A stretch of DNA of 64,000 nucleotides from Bradyrhizobium sp. RD5-C2 (GCF_019972155.1 NZ_BOVL01000020.1:282147-346146), one strand, 5' to 3'; shown: positions 35,779-44,401, counted from the stretch's first letter. Translations and numbers: made by a program. The notes: a model not told the origin generated them from the sequence alone.

Positions 35779-36299
35779 CCGCCATCGATCCGCGCGAGCT
35801 GCGCAATGCCTGTGGCCAGTTCGGCACCGGCGTCACCATCATCACCACGCATTGCGAGGGACGCGACCATGGCATGACGGCCAATGCCTTCATGTCGGTG
35901 TCGCTCGATCCGCCGCTGGTCGCGATCTCGATCGCGAAGAGCGCGAAGATGCTCTGCCACATCCAGAACACCGGCCGCTTCGCGGTCAGCGTGCTCGCCG
36001 AGGGCATGGAAGATCTCGCCTGGCACTTCGCAGGCAAGCCCAAACTCGACCTCTGCGACGTGTTCGAACGCCACAACGAGCTGCCCGTCATCGCCAACGC
36101 AGCGGCGTATTTCGTGACCGATCTTTCGGATGAGATCGTCGCAGGCGACCACACCATCTTCCTCGGCCATGTCCGCGAGATGGCACTGGAGCCCGGCAAA
36201 AAGCCGCTGCTGTTCTGCCGCGGCCGCTTCGGCGGCCTTGCCGACCCGCACCCGGCGCCCGCGATGCTGGAGAATGCGGCTTACGAATTTATCTGGTGA
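35775..36299 (+). CDS. flavin reductase (small component of the aromatic monooxygenase)
   Basis: A 174-residue member of the flavin-reductase-like family (HpaC type) that reduces FAD or FMN with NAD(P)H. The pattern ACGQFGTGVTIITT near residues 11-24, the GMTANAFMSVSLDPPL block near 33-48 and the GDHTIFLGHV strand near 128 are visible. Translationally coupled to the FAD synthetase (ATGA overlap). It should hand reduced flavin to the monooxygenase encoded at 33297-34874. Confidence 0.9.
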   Translation: MTAIDPRELRNACGQFGTGVTIITTHCEGRDHGMTANAFMSVSLDPPLVAISIAKSAKMLCHIQNTGRFAVSVLAEGMEDLAWHFAGKPKLDLCDVFERHNELPVIANAAAYFVTDLSDEIVAGDHTIFLGHVREMALEPGKKPLLFCRGRFGGLADPHPAPAMLENAAYEFIW

Positions 36300-36371
36300 G
36301 ACCGCCAGAAGATATTCCCGAAAACGGGGATGCAAGTTTGATCCAAACTGCAAGAAAAGGAGGAAACGACC

Positions 36372-37241
36372 ATGCTGAACGTCAACAAGGACACCATCAC
36401 CGACCACGTAATCGCCGCGCTCTCGAACGACATTCCGGATCGCAACCGTCAAATCATGACCAGCCTGATCCGCCACATGCACGCGTTCTGCAAGGAGGTC
36501 GACCTGACCTTCGCCGAGTGGTTCGCCGCCTGCGAATTCCTGCGCCGCGCCGGCGACATCTCGGACGAGAAGCGCAACGAGTTCATCCTGATCGCTGATA
36601 TTCTCGGCGTCGAGGTGCTGGTCGACATGCTCGACCACCGGGTCACCGATGGCGAGAGCGAGTCCACCGTGCTCGGCCCGTTCTACCGGGAGAACCCGCC
36701 GGTGCTGCCGAAGGGCGCCTCCATCATCAAGAAGACGTTCGACAATGCACAGACCGTCAGGGTCAGCGGGCGGATCAGCGACACCGCGGGCCGGCCGATC
36801 GAGGGCGTCACCATCGACGTCTGGGAAGACGCACCGAACGGGCTGTACGATCTGCAGGATCCCGAGCAGCCGGCCTATAATCTGCGCGGCCGCTTCACGA
36901 CCGACGCCAACGGCGAATACGCCTTCGTGGCACTCCGCCCCGAGCCCTACCCGATCCCCTATGACGGCGCCGGCGGCGAGCTCCTGAAATACATGGGCCA
37001 CCATCCCTGGCGTCCCGGCCACATCCACTTCATGCTCTCGAAGGACGGCTATCAATCGCTGATCTCGCAGATCTACGATTCCGAGACCAAGTATCTCGAC
37101 AACGACTCGGTGTTCGCCGTGAAGCAGAGCCTGATCGGCAAGTTCGCCAAGGCACCGGCCGGCGCCGACACCGACCTTGTTCTCGATTTCGACTTCAAGC
37201 TCAAGAAGGCCGCGGTCGAACGGCTCGTCGCGGCCGAATAA
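36372..37241 (+). CDS. catA: intradiol ring-cleavage dioxygenase (catechol/hydroxyquinol type)
   Basis: A 289-residue non-heme Fe(III) dioxygenase. An N-terminal helical dimerisation domain (residues 1-100, EFILIADILGVEVLVDML) precedes the beta-sandwich; iron ligands are the Tyr in NGLYDLQ and in YPIPYDG and the His pair in RPGHIHF. The sequence lies between catechol and hydroxyquinol dioxygenases, so the substrate is judged from context: catB and catC nearby point to catechol cleaved to cis,cis-muconate. AAGGAGG precedes the ATG. If the substrate were hydroxyquinol a maleylacetate reductase would be expected; none is in the window. Confidence 0.85.
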   Translation: MLNVNKDTITDHVIAALSNDIPDRNRQIMTSLIRHMHAFCKEVDLTFAEWFAACEFLRRAGDISDEKRNEFILIADILGVEVLVDMLDHRVTDGESESTVLGPFYRENPPVLPKGASIIKKTFDNAQTVRVSGRISDTAGRPIEGVTIDVWEDAPNGLYDLQDPEQPAYNLRGRFTTDANGEYAFVALRPEPYPIPYDGAGGELLKYMGHHPWRPGHIHFMLSKDGYQSLISQIYDSETKYLDNDSVFAVKQSLIGKFAKAPAGADTDLVLDFDFKLKKAAVERLVAAE

Positions 37242-37252
37242 TGCGCACCCCA

Positions 37253-37281
37253 CTCTGCCAGGCGCGAGACGCCTGGCAGAG
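37253..37281 (+). other. 12-bp perfect hairpin between catA and catB
   Basis: ctctgccaggcg (37253-37264) pairs fully with cgcctggcagag (37270-37281) around loop cgaga. It starts 11 bp after the catA stop and is not followed by a T-tract. Such hairpins often protect the upstream message from 3' decay or lower expression of the downstream gene. Confidence 0.7.
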
Positions 37282-37309
37282 CTCACTTTGAACTGACCTG
37301 CGAGGACAT

Positions 37310-38488
37310 ATGAGTCGTGCCGTGATCGAAATCGCCGAGCCCGTTGAGCAAGTGCGGAGCCTCGCAAGGGACACTGCGATCCGTAGTATCCGCGCCACCA
37401 TCGTGGAAGCGCCGACTCGCCGGCGCCACAAGCTTTCGAACACGGAGGTCACGCATCAAGGCTACGTTCTGGTGCGCGTGCTACTCGACAATGGTGTGAC
37501 GGGCATCGGCGAAGCCTCGACGCTCGGTGGACCGCGCTGGGCCGAGGAGAGCGTGGAATCGATCAAGGCCGCGGTCACGAATTACCTGGCGCCCGCGCTG
37601 CTCGGGCAGCCTGCCCTCGCCTTCGAAGCCAATGCCTTGCGCATGGGCAAGGCCGCGACCCGCAATTTCGCCGCCAAGGGCGCGATCGAGTCCGCCCTGC
37701 TCGATGCCGCCGGCAAGACCCTCGGCCTTCCCGCCAGCGCGCTGCTCGGTGGTGCAGTTCGCCAGCGCATGGAAGTGATCTGGGCGCTGGCCTCGGGCGA
37801 CAGCGGCCAGGAGCTCGAGGAAGCGAAGGAGAAGCTACGGCGCCGCGAACACCGCCAGTTCAAGATCAAGTTCGGCTTCAACCGCCCACCGGCGGACGTG
37901 ATGCGGTTGCAGACGTTGCGCGCCGGCCTCGGCGACGAGGTGCGCCTGATCGTCGACGTCAACCAGGGCTGGACCGAAGCCGAATGCATCCGCTTCATGC
38001 CCGCGCTGGAGGAACTGGGCGTCGCTCTGGTCGAACAGCCGGTGTCGGCACAGCAACTGGAAACCATGGCGCGTGTCGCGGCGCGCACCTCCATCCCGCT
38101 GCTTGTCGACGAAGCGGCCTTCACCAAGGAGGAAATCGCCCGCGTCGCGACGATGGGTTGCGGCAGCGTCTATTCGCTGAAGCTCGTGAAGAGTGGCGGC
38201 CTGTTTGAAATGAAGCGTGCCGCCGCGGTCGCCGGCGCGCACGGCCTCGAGCTCTATGGCGGCTGTCTGCTGGAGAGCAGCATCGGCGCGGCCGCGCATC
38301 TCGCCGCATTCGCCACCCTGCCCAGGCTCGAATGGGGCACCGAGCACTTCGGTCCGCGGATCCTGGTGGAGGACCTCGTGGTCAACCCGATCAGGTTCGA
38401 CGAGTTCGAGATCTGCCTCCCCGATGGCCCGGGCCTCGGCGTCGAGGTCGACGAGGACAAGATCCGTGCCTTCGCCCGGAAGGATTAG
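37310..38488 (+). CDS. catB: muconate cycloisomerase
   Basis: A 392-residue enolase-superfamily enzyme that lactonises cis,cis-muconate to muconolactone. The catalytic Lys pair is in FKIKFG near residue 185, metal ligands follow in VDVNQGW near 213, VEQPV near 240 and VDEAA near 265, and the general acid Lys is in LKLVKSGG near 290. GAGGA precedes the ATG. It is about 20 residues longer at the N-terminus than typical CatB. Third step of the ortho-cleavage set with catA and catC. Confidence 0.92.
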   Translation: MSRAVIEIAEPVEQVRSLARDTAIRSIRATIVEAPTRRRHKLSNTEVTHQGYVLVRVLLDNGVTGIGEASTLGGPRWAEESVESIKAAVTNYLAPALLGQPALAFEANALRMGKAATRNFAAKGAIESALLDAAGKTLGLPASALLGGAVRQRMEVIWALASGDSGQELEEAKEKLRRREHRQFKIKFGFNRPPADVMRLQTLRAGLGDEVRLIVDVNQGWTEAECIRFMPALEELGVALVEQPVSAQQLETMARVAARTSIPLLVDEAAFTKEEIARVATMGCGSVYSLKLVKSGGLFEMKRAAAVAGAHGLELYGGCLLESSIGAAAHLAAFATLPRLEWGTEHFGPRILVEDLVVNPIRFDEFEICLPDGPGLGVEVDEDKIRAFARKD

Positions 38489-38674
38489 CGAGATGGCGTC
38501 GGCCAGGCGGATAATTGACAATCCAGGGACGCCCGCCCAGTCTTCGCGCCGGAACCACTGTCTCGATCATGCGCCGATGACCACGCGATATCAAACCCGG
38601 CAGGCCTTTCGCGCAGCTTCCGCGGAAGCGCGCGGACCAACGTCCGGCTGACCGTGACCGATCGCGACGACGTC

Positions 38675-39571
38675 ATGGATCTGAGGCGGCTGGTCTACTT
38701 CGTGGCCGTCGCCGAGGAATTGCATTTCGGCCGTGCCGCATCGCGGCTCGCGATCGCCCAGCCGCCGCTCAGCCGGCAGATTGCGCAGCTGGAGAGCGAT
38801 CTCGGCGTCGTGCTCATCGACCGGAGCCGGAGCCAGATCCGGCTGACCCAGGCCGGCAGCGTTCTGCTGGAACGTGCGCGCGATGTGCTGGAGCGGCTCG
38901 ACCGGACCCATCGCGAGATCAAGCGGATCGGGGAAGGCTTTTCCGGGCACCTGCGTGTCGCTTTCGTCGGATCGGCGACCTATGGCGTGCTGCCCAACGT
39001 GATCAAGGCGTTTCGCTCGGCCTATCCTGATGTCGAGCTCGCGCTGTCGGCGATGAACAACGCCGAGCAGAAGCGCGCGGTGATCCAGCGCGAGATCGAT
39101 ATCGCAGTCGCCCGCCCCTCGCTCGACGACGAGGAATTGAAGTCGGAGCCGCTGCTGCAGGAGCCGTTGATCCTCGCGCTATCAGACACCTCGCCGCTGC
39201 TCGAGCAGAAGGTCACGCTTCTGTCGGCGCTCAAGGCCGAGACATTCGTGCTCTATCCGCGCAAGCCGCGCCCGAGCTTCGCCGACCACATCCTCAACAT
39301 CTGCCTTGAGGAGGGCTTCATTCCGAAATCGCAGGTGCTGGCCCAGGATTACCAGACCGCGATCAGCCTGGTATCGGTCGGCGTCGGCATCTCGCTGGTG
39401 CCGCAATCCGTCTCGCAGGCGGACCGCCCCGGCGTCGCGTACCGCGCCTATGAGGGGCATAATCCCGGCACCGCGCTGTCGCTGAACTACCGGCGCGACA
39501 ACCGGATGCCGCACCTCTTCAACTTCCTGAAGATTGCGCACGACGTCACGCGGCGGCAGCGCAAGCAGTAA
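38675..39571 (+). CDS. LysR-family regulator (CatR/BenM-like)
   Basis: A 298-residue transcription factor with the LysR winged helix at residues 1-60 (AEELHFGRAASRLAIAQPPL) and an effector-binding domain from about residue 90. The HTH sequence is close to regulators of catechol and chlorocatechol genes, which respond to muconate. A GTG seven codons upstream is another possible start; the family N-terminus MDLRRLVYF favours ATG 38675. It is the last gene of the aromatic cluster and probably controls the divergent region at 34.9-35.1 kb. Confidence 0.88.
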   Translation: MDLRRLVYFVAVAEELHFGRAASRLAIAQPPLSRQIAQLESDLGVVLIDRSRSQIRLTQAGSVLLERARDVLERLDRTHREIKRIGEGFSGHLRVAFVGSATYGVLPNVIKAFRSAYPDVELALSAMNNAEQKRAVIQREIDIAVARPSLDDEELKSEPLLQEPLILALSDTSPLLEQKVTLLSALKAETFVLYPRKPRPSFADHILNICLEEGFIPKSQVLAQDYQTAISLVSVGVGISLVPQSVSQADRPGVAYRAYEGHNPGTALSLNYRRDNRMPHLFNFLKIAHDVTRRQRKQ

Positions 39572-39579
39572 CCGCGGTC

Positions 39580-40575
39580 TCAGGCCGCGACCGCCGCAGG
39601 CGCGCGATCGTCAACACGTGCAATCGCGTCGCGCAGCACGTCAGTCCCGGCGCCCGGCCGCACACCATTCTCCGCGAGGTGCCTGCGAAACGCGCGCGCA
39701 CCGGGAACGCCATGGAAGGCGCCGACGAAGTGGCGCGTGATCGAATGCAGCCGCGTGCCCTCGGCCAGTTGCCGCTCGATATAGGGCAACATCGCCGCGA
39801 ACACGTCCTTCATCGTGGCGTGCGGCGACATTTCACCGAACAGCTCGGAATCCACTGACAGCAGCCGCCACGGCTCCTGGTAGGCCGCCCGCCCCAGCAT
39901 CACGCCATCGACATGCGCCAGATGCTGCTTCGCTTCTACGATACTCGTGATGCCGCCGTTGATGATGATGGGCACGTCCGGCAGCGCCGCCTTGAGGCGA
40001 TAGACGCGATCGTAGTCGAGCGGCGGGATGTCGCGGTTCTCCTTCGGCGACAATCCGTTGAGCCAGGCCTTGCGCGCATGCACGACAAGCGCATCCGCGC
40101 CGGCTGCAATCACGCCGCGCGCCAGCGCATCGAGCGCGACTTCCGGATCCTGGTCGTCGATGCCGATCCGGCACTTCACTGTCACCGGAATCTTCACCGC
40201 GCGCTTCATCGCCGCAACGCCCTCGGCGACCAGCGCGGGCTCCGCCATCAGGCAGGCGCCGAACCGGCCGTCCTTCACCCGATCGGACGGACAGCCGACA
40301 TTGAGATTGATCTCGTCATAGCCGAAATCCTCGCCGATCCGCGCGGCGGTCGCGAGATCGCGCGGATCGGAACCGCCGAGCTGCAGCGCCACCGGATGCT
40401 CGCTGGCATCGAAGCCGAGCAGCCGCGCCCGGTCGCCGTGGATCACAGCACCCGTGGTCAGCATCTCCGTATAAAGCCGCGCCCGCCGCGACATCAGGCG
40501 ATGGAAGACCCGGCAATGCTTATCCGTCCAGTCCATCATCGGGGCTACAGAAAAGCGATAGTCTTGCGATTTCAA
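39580..40575 (-). CDS. dusA: tRNA-dihydrouridine(20/20a) synthase
   Basis: A 331-residue FMN enzyme that reduces uridine 20 in tRNA. APMMDWTD at residues 11-18, the catalytic Cys in NLNVGCPSD near 95 and VHARKAWLNG near 172 identify DusA. The frame opens with TTG at 40575, immediately preceded in frame by TAA, and has AAGG 7 nt upstream, so the native 5' end seems to have been replaced. dusA 5' ends are known targets of a family of tyrosine integrases, and a decayed integrase of this family starts 135 bp away. Confidence 0.93.
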   Translation of the reverse strand: MKSQDYRFSVAPMMDWTDKHCRVFHRLMSRRARLYTEMLTTGAVIHGDRARLLGFDASEHPVALQLGGSDPRDLATAARIGEDFGYDEINLNVGCPSDRVKDGRFGACLMAEPALVAEGVAAMKRAVKIPVTVKCRIGIDDQDPEVALDALARGVIAAGADALVVHARKAWLNGLSPKENRDIPPLDYDRVYRLKAALPDVPIIINGGITSIVEAKQHLAHVDGVMLGRAAYQEPWRLLSVDSELFGEMSPHATMKDVFAAMLPYIERQLAEGTRLHSITRHFVGAFHGVPGARAFRRHLAENGVRPGAGTDVLRDAIARVDDRAPAAVAA

Positions 40576-40637
40576 TTATTTACCTTACGCTTCAACAGGA
40601 TGAACCATGAACGTGTGCCCTCCAAACTACCCGAATT

Positions 40638-40705
40638 TGCACACGCTTGTACCCGTTTTGACCTGTCAGTGCACACACAGCGCACACGAAATAGGGAGTG
40701 CACAC
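40638..40705. repeat. four TGCACAC/CGCACAC heptamers
   Basis: TGCACAC occurs at 40638-40644, 40670-40676 and 40699-40705 and CGCACAC at 40681-40687, all in the same orientation between dusA and the integrase remnant. Position and repetition fit integrase arm-type binding sites in an att region. Confidence 0.45.
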
Positions 40706-40709
40706 GGCC

Positions 40710-41336
40710 GTGGCCAGCTTCGTTCAGCTACCGTCCGGGAACTGGCGAGTCCAAGTCCGCCGCAAGAACCGCTACGTGGCAGAGACCTTCCGTCGCCGCA
40801 AGGACGGCGAGGAATGGGCGCTCGACATGGAGTGCAATATTGATCGTAGGGGTCCCCAAGCCGCGTGCCGTCGCAAAGGCGAAAACCCTCGGTGACATTA
40901 TCGACCTTCATATCGAAGACATGCACGAGGTCGGCCGCCCTCCCCGTAGATCCAAAGCGGCTGTCTTAGGGGCACTGAAGGAGGATCTTGGGCCCGTAAA
41001 GCCGCCTCGTCTCAGCAGAGAGCGACTGATCGAATACGGCAGAATGCGAGCGAAGGAAGGTGCCGGGCCGGCGACTCTTGCAGTCGACATGTCGTTCATC
41101 AGGACCGTGGTAACACACGCAGCAGCGGTTCACGGTATCGAGGTCTCAGCCGAGGAGGTTCGCCTGGCACGCGTTGCGCTAGCGTATCTGGGTCTTGTGG
41201 GAAAGGGCGATGAACGAGACCGGCGGCCCACCCAAGATGAACTCGACGAGCTCATTGAATACTTCGAGAAGAAGCCGCGACAGGTCATTCCGATGGGCCG
41301 GATTACGCTGTTGCTACGACTATGCGGCAAGAGGAA
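40710..41336 (+). pseudogene. frameshifted, truncated tyrosine integrase of the dusA-targeting type
   Basis: The remains of a site-specific recombinase. The start region (GTG 40710, MASF then LPSGNWRVQVRRK) and EEWALDME are in one frame; after about 40845 the reading passes to another frame with LGDIIDLHIEDMHEVGRPP, then AKEGAGPATLAVDM and LVGKGDERDRRPTQDEL; a third shift near 41315 leads to MRQEE. The catalytic C-terminal half (Arg-His-x-x-Arg and Tyr) is gone, cut at about 41336 by the joining of unrelated sequence. It stands immediately next to the dusA 5' end, as expected for this integrase family. It cannot be active. Confidence 0.8.
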
Positions 41337-41753
41337 TACAAGCCCGCCTCGAGTGCCGTCGGCCTGTATCAGATGACAGACCCGGCGTTCGCGGAGGCCA
41401 ACAGCTACTGCATTCGCCAGCACGCGGTCGTCACTGCGGACTGCCGGTTCAATGGCCTCTATGTTCGCACGCTGCCGGGTCACGCCACGGAGCTCGCAGC
41501 GATATACCTGGACGGCAACGTCGCAAGGGTTCTCGCTGCCGTGCCGAAGAACACCGCCAGTCCCCAGCAGAAGCAGGATCTCGCCGCGCTCATCCATCTC
41601 TGCGGCACCGGCCCGGCACGAGCCTTCGTGCGCCGCAGTTTCCGGCCTGCCCCGGGCGAACGATGCGGCGACCACCTCGTCGCGGCATACATTGCGAAGG
41701 TCAACGAGATGAAACGTCAATTTCAGAAGCTTGCAGCAAACGAAGGGAGTTGA
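41337..41753 (+). pseudogene. 3' remnant of a lytic-transglycosylase-like gene fused to the integrase remnant
   Basis: An open frame that begins in integrase sequence (MRQEE at 41322) and continues for about 139 residues as SSAVGLYQMTDPAFAEA, then HLCGTGPA and GDHLVAAYIAKVN. The AVGLYQMTD block resembles the segment after the catalytic Glu of soluble lytic transglycosylases, and CGDHLVAAYI is a later helix, but the catalytic Glu and the domain start are missing. It looks like the tail of a secreted muralytic enzyme, perhaps from a phage or conjugation module, joined by deletion to the integrase. Identity is tentative. Confidence 0.5.
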
Positions 41754-41849
41754 GCCGGAGGCGACTCTGTACTGCTGGATACAGCGAATGCCAGATCTCG
41801 CAGGTAGGATCAGACAACTTGAAGGCTCCAACCTACGGAGTGCGGCAGC

Positions 41850-42380
41850 ATGAATGGGAATACCACCCGCGACTTTCGGACACTGTTTCGGAGGCTCACC
41901 ACAGGTGTGACGTTGATCGCCGTTGCCGGCGACGGCAGCCCGACGGGCATGACAGTGAACTCGCTGACGCCGGTGAGCCTTGACCCACCGTTGCTGTTGT
42001 TTTGTGCGTCCCAGACGAGTGCGACCGCCAGGCGGATCGCAGCCGTCGGCGCATTTTCCGTCAACCTGCTCGCAGGCAGCCAGCAGGATGTCTCCATGCA
42101 TCACGCCGGCAAACCACTTCCGGTGCCGACATGGCGCTGGCGGGAGAGTGATTGCGTGCCATGGATCGTGGGAGCCAATGCCGTCTTCCGATGCCAGCTC
42201 GTCGCGGAGTACCCGGGAGGAGACCACCGCATCCTGATCGGCCGGATCGATGAGATGTTCGGCCCGGAAACTGCCGCGACGCCGCTGCTCTATCATGGGG
42301 GGAAGTACGCGAGCCTTCCTTACGGTTCCGCGGATCAACCGGGCGAACAACGCATCGATGACCTCTGGTGGACCGGCTAG
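41850..42380 (+). CDS. flavin reductase family protein
   Basis: A 176-residue flavin-reductase-like protein (RRLTTGVTLIAV near residues 14-25, TGMTVNSLTPVSLDPPL near 32-48, GDHRILIGRI near 125). It is distantly related to the reductase at 35775. It very probably supplies reduced flavin to the acyl-CoA-dehydrogenase-fold monooxygenase at 43125, although a Crp-family gene on the other strand lies between. GGAG is 10 nt before the ATG. Confidence 0.85.
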   Translation: MNGNTTRDFRTLFRRLTTGVTLIAVAGDGSPTGMTVNSLTPVSLDPPLLLFCASQTSATARRIAAVGAFSVNLLAGSQQDVSMHHAGKPLPVPTWRWRESDCVPWIVGANAVFRCQLVAEYPGGDHRILIGRIDEMFGPETAATPLLYHGGKYASLPYGSADQPGEQRIDDLWWTG

Positions 42381-42386
42381 CCGATC

Positions 42387-43046
42387 TCAACCATCAAGAT
42401 CGCGGGCGAGGATCGTGTAGCCATCCTCGACGGACAACATGCCCTTGTCGCGCAGCCGGCCGAGCGTCCGGGTGACCGTAACGCGGGATGTACCGGTCAT
42501 CGAGGCGATCTGCTCATGCGTGAGATAGGTCAGGATCTTGCGGCCCCGCTCGTGATCGACGGCAAACATCCTGCTCAGCCGGCCCAGCAATTCGAGGATG
42601 CGTTCCTCCGGATCGTTGGAGACCAGGTGCTCCATCCGCAATGCGAGGATTCGCTGCTTCAGACTGGTCAGGCTGAGCAACGCCAGCGCAAATTCGGGGT
42701 CCGCCCGCATCAACGGCTCCAGCCGAGCAGTGTCGAATTCGAGCGCTTCAGTTGGTTCTATGGCGACCGCGGTCGAGAAACGCGGCAACCCGTCGAATGC
42801 AGCGCCTTCGCCGCATAGGGCGTTCGGTCCCATGTTCTCCAGAATCAGCTCGGTACCGTCCCGTCTGAAGATCGAGATCTGGACCAGGCCGGATTTCACG
42901 AAGTAGAAGCAGGAATTGATCTCGTCCTGTCGATAGAGCTGCTCACCTTCATCGAAACGACGCAGGCGCACCTTCCCCTCAAACGACCGCAGCTTGGCGG
43001 CGAGCGTATCCGTCATCCGCCAGGTCGCGGCGGGCTTCTTCGCCAT
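42387..43046 (-). CDS. Crp/Fnr-family transcription regulator
   Basis: A 219-residue regulator with a cyclic-nucleotide-binding fold (residues 15-130) and a winged helix near 165-200 (LTHEQIASMTGTSRVTVTRTLGRL). The N-terminal cysteine cluster of Fnr is absent, so it is not a classical oxygen-sensing Fe-S protein. It is convergent with the flavin reductase gene (6-bp gap) and divergent from the monooxygenase gene, which is its likely target. Ligand unknown. Confidence 0.9.
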   Translation of the reverse strand: MAKKPAATWRMTDTLAAKLRSFEGKVRLRRFDEGEQLYRQDEINSCFYFVKSGLVQISIFRRDGTELILENMGPNALCGEGAAFDGLPRFSTAVAIEPTEALEFDTARLEPLMRADPEFALALLSLTSLKQRILALRMEHLVSNDPEERILELLGRLSRMFAVDHERGRKILTYLTHEQIASMTGTSRVTVTRTLGRLRDKGMLSVEDGYTILARDLDG

Positions 43047-43124
43047 TCATGCCCCTCCGCTGATTCTTGAAACGATCAACACGTATCCGGCGATACAGCG
43101 TGCGACGTCACCGCACGGTACCCC

Positions 43125-44378
43125 ATGCAGATGATAACGCGAGAGGAGGCAATCGCAATGGGCTTGGCTCAGCTGACCGCAGTCCCAACCTCGACCGAGG
43201 CCGGGGCGGAGAAGGTGCTCGAACGAACAGCTGCGCTCGCGCCATGGCTTGGCGAACAAGCCGCGCGGATCGAAGAAGCGCGCCGGATACCTGACGATGT
43301 GGCCGAGCGCCTGTTCGAGACCGGGCTGTTCGACCTGATGCGGCCGACATGCTTTGGCGGGCTCGGCGTCTCACCCCGCTTCGCCTGGGAGGCCACGTTC
43401 AACGTGGCGCTGGGCTGTTCGTCGTCCGCCTGGCTGGCGGGATTGACAAGCGCCAATATCATCATGCTCGGCAAATTTGCTGCCGATGCCCAGCGAGAGA
43501 TCTTTGCTCCCAACGTGTCGCCGATCGTTCCGATGCTGACCGGCGGCGTCGGCCAGGACATCAAGATCGGACCCGCCGACGGTGGCATCGTGCTGAGTGG
43601 TCGCTGGCGATACGCGTCCGGTGTGGACGTTGCCGACTGGCTCGGTCTCCTCATCAACATCTCCGGTGTTGACGGGTCGCCGGCTCCTCACGTCGTCGTT
43701 GTCCCTCAGTCCGAATTTGCCATCGACCACAGCAGCTGGCGCGTGATGGGCATGCGGGGGACCGGCAGCAAGAACGTCACCCTCAGCAAGACGTTCGTTC
43801 CGTCCCATCGCTTCATGAGCTGGACAGAGCTGCAGGCAGGCGCGAAGCATCCGACCTGCCCAAATACGGAACCAGTCTACGACTTTCCCCTGAACACCGC
43901 CAATGCGATGTCCGTTCTCGCGCCGACACTTGGCGTCGCCAGCGCATGCAGCGAGGAATGCATCAGAATCATCCGGGGTCGCGTCAGTTCCGGAAATCAG
44001 CAAGCGCAGATCAACGATAAGATTGCGCAGGTTGATGCAGGAACGAGCGCCGCCACGATGAGCTTTCTGCGCGATTTCCTGATCGCTGAAACAGCGGCTG
44101 TCGAACATCGAATTCTCCGAGGCGAGCCTCTCAGCCACGAAGAGCGTGGCTTGAGCCGCACCAAGGTGGCTATCGCGTCCCGCCAAGCGTTGAGTTCAGC
44201 GCAGCGGTTGTTCGCCGCACTGGGCGGCTCGTTGCTACCTGAGGGAACCCGTATCGAGCGCTTGTTCAGGGACGTCCACGCTATGAGTTCGCATTTCCTG
44301 CTTCAGCCGGAGCCAATCTCGGAAGCTTACGGGCGTCTGCTGCTCGGCCTCGAGCTGGCGCCCGGTACCAGACTCTAA
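43125..44378 (+). CDS. acyl-CoA-dehydrogenase-fold flavin monooxygenase (HsaA/C2-HpaH type)
   Basis: A 417-residue protein with acyl-CoA dehydrogenase N-terminal, middle and C-terminal domains. Features such as GLFDLMRPTCFGGLGVSP near residue 65, GRWRYASGVDVADW near 160, and MRGTGSKNV near 208 are those of the two-component group D monooxygenases (HsaA, C2-HpaH, DszC), which use reduced flavin and O2 rather than oxidise acyl-CoA. The flavin reductase at 41850 is the likely partner. Substrate unknown; a phenol or heteroaromatic is the family norm. Confidence 0.8.
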   Translation: MQMITREEAIAMGLAQLTAVPTSTEAGAEKVLERTAALAPWLGEQAARIEEARRIPDDVAERLFETGLFDLMRPTCFGGLGVSPRFAWEATFNVALGCSSSAWLAGLTSANIIMLGKFAADAQREIFAPNVSPIVPMLTGGVGQDIKIGPADGGIVLSGRWRYASGVDVADWLGLLINISGVDGSPAPHVVVVPQSEFAIDHSSWRVMGMRGTGSKNVTLSKTFVPSHRFMSWTELQAGAKHPTCPNTEPVYDFPLNTANAMSVLAPTLGVASACSEECIRIIRGRVSSGNQQAQINDKIAQVDAGTSAATMSFLRDFLIAETAAVEHRILRGEPLSHEERGLSRTKVAIASRQALSSAQRLFAALGGSLLPEGTRIERLFRDVHAMSSHFLLQPEPISEAYGRLLLGLELAPGTRL

Positions 44379-44401
44379 CGTTCGCAATCAGAGGACCTCC
44401 A

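Noticed and set aside
43066..43079. TTGAAACGATCAA near the Crp-family gene as an FNR/Crp box
   Set aside because: The half-sites are spaced by 5 instead of 6 bases and the inner bases do not match, so it is not a proper box.
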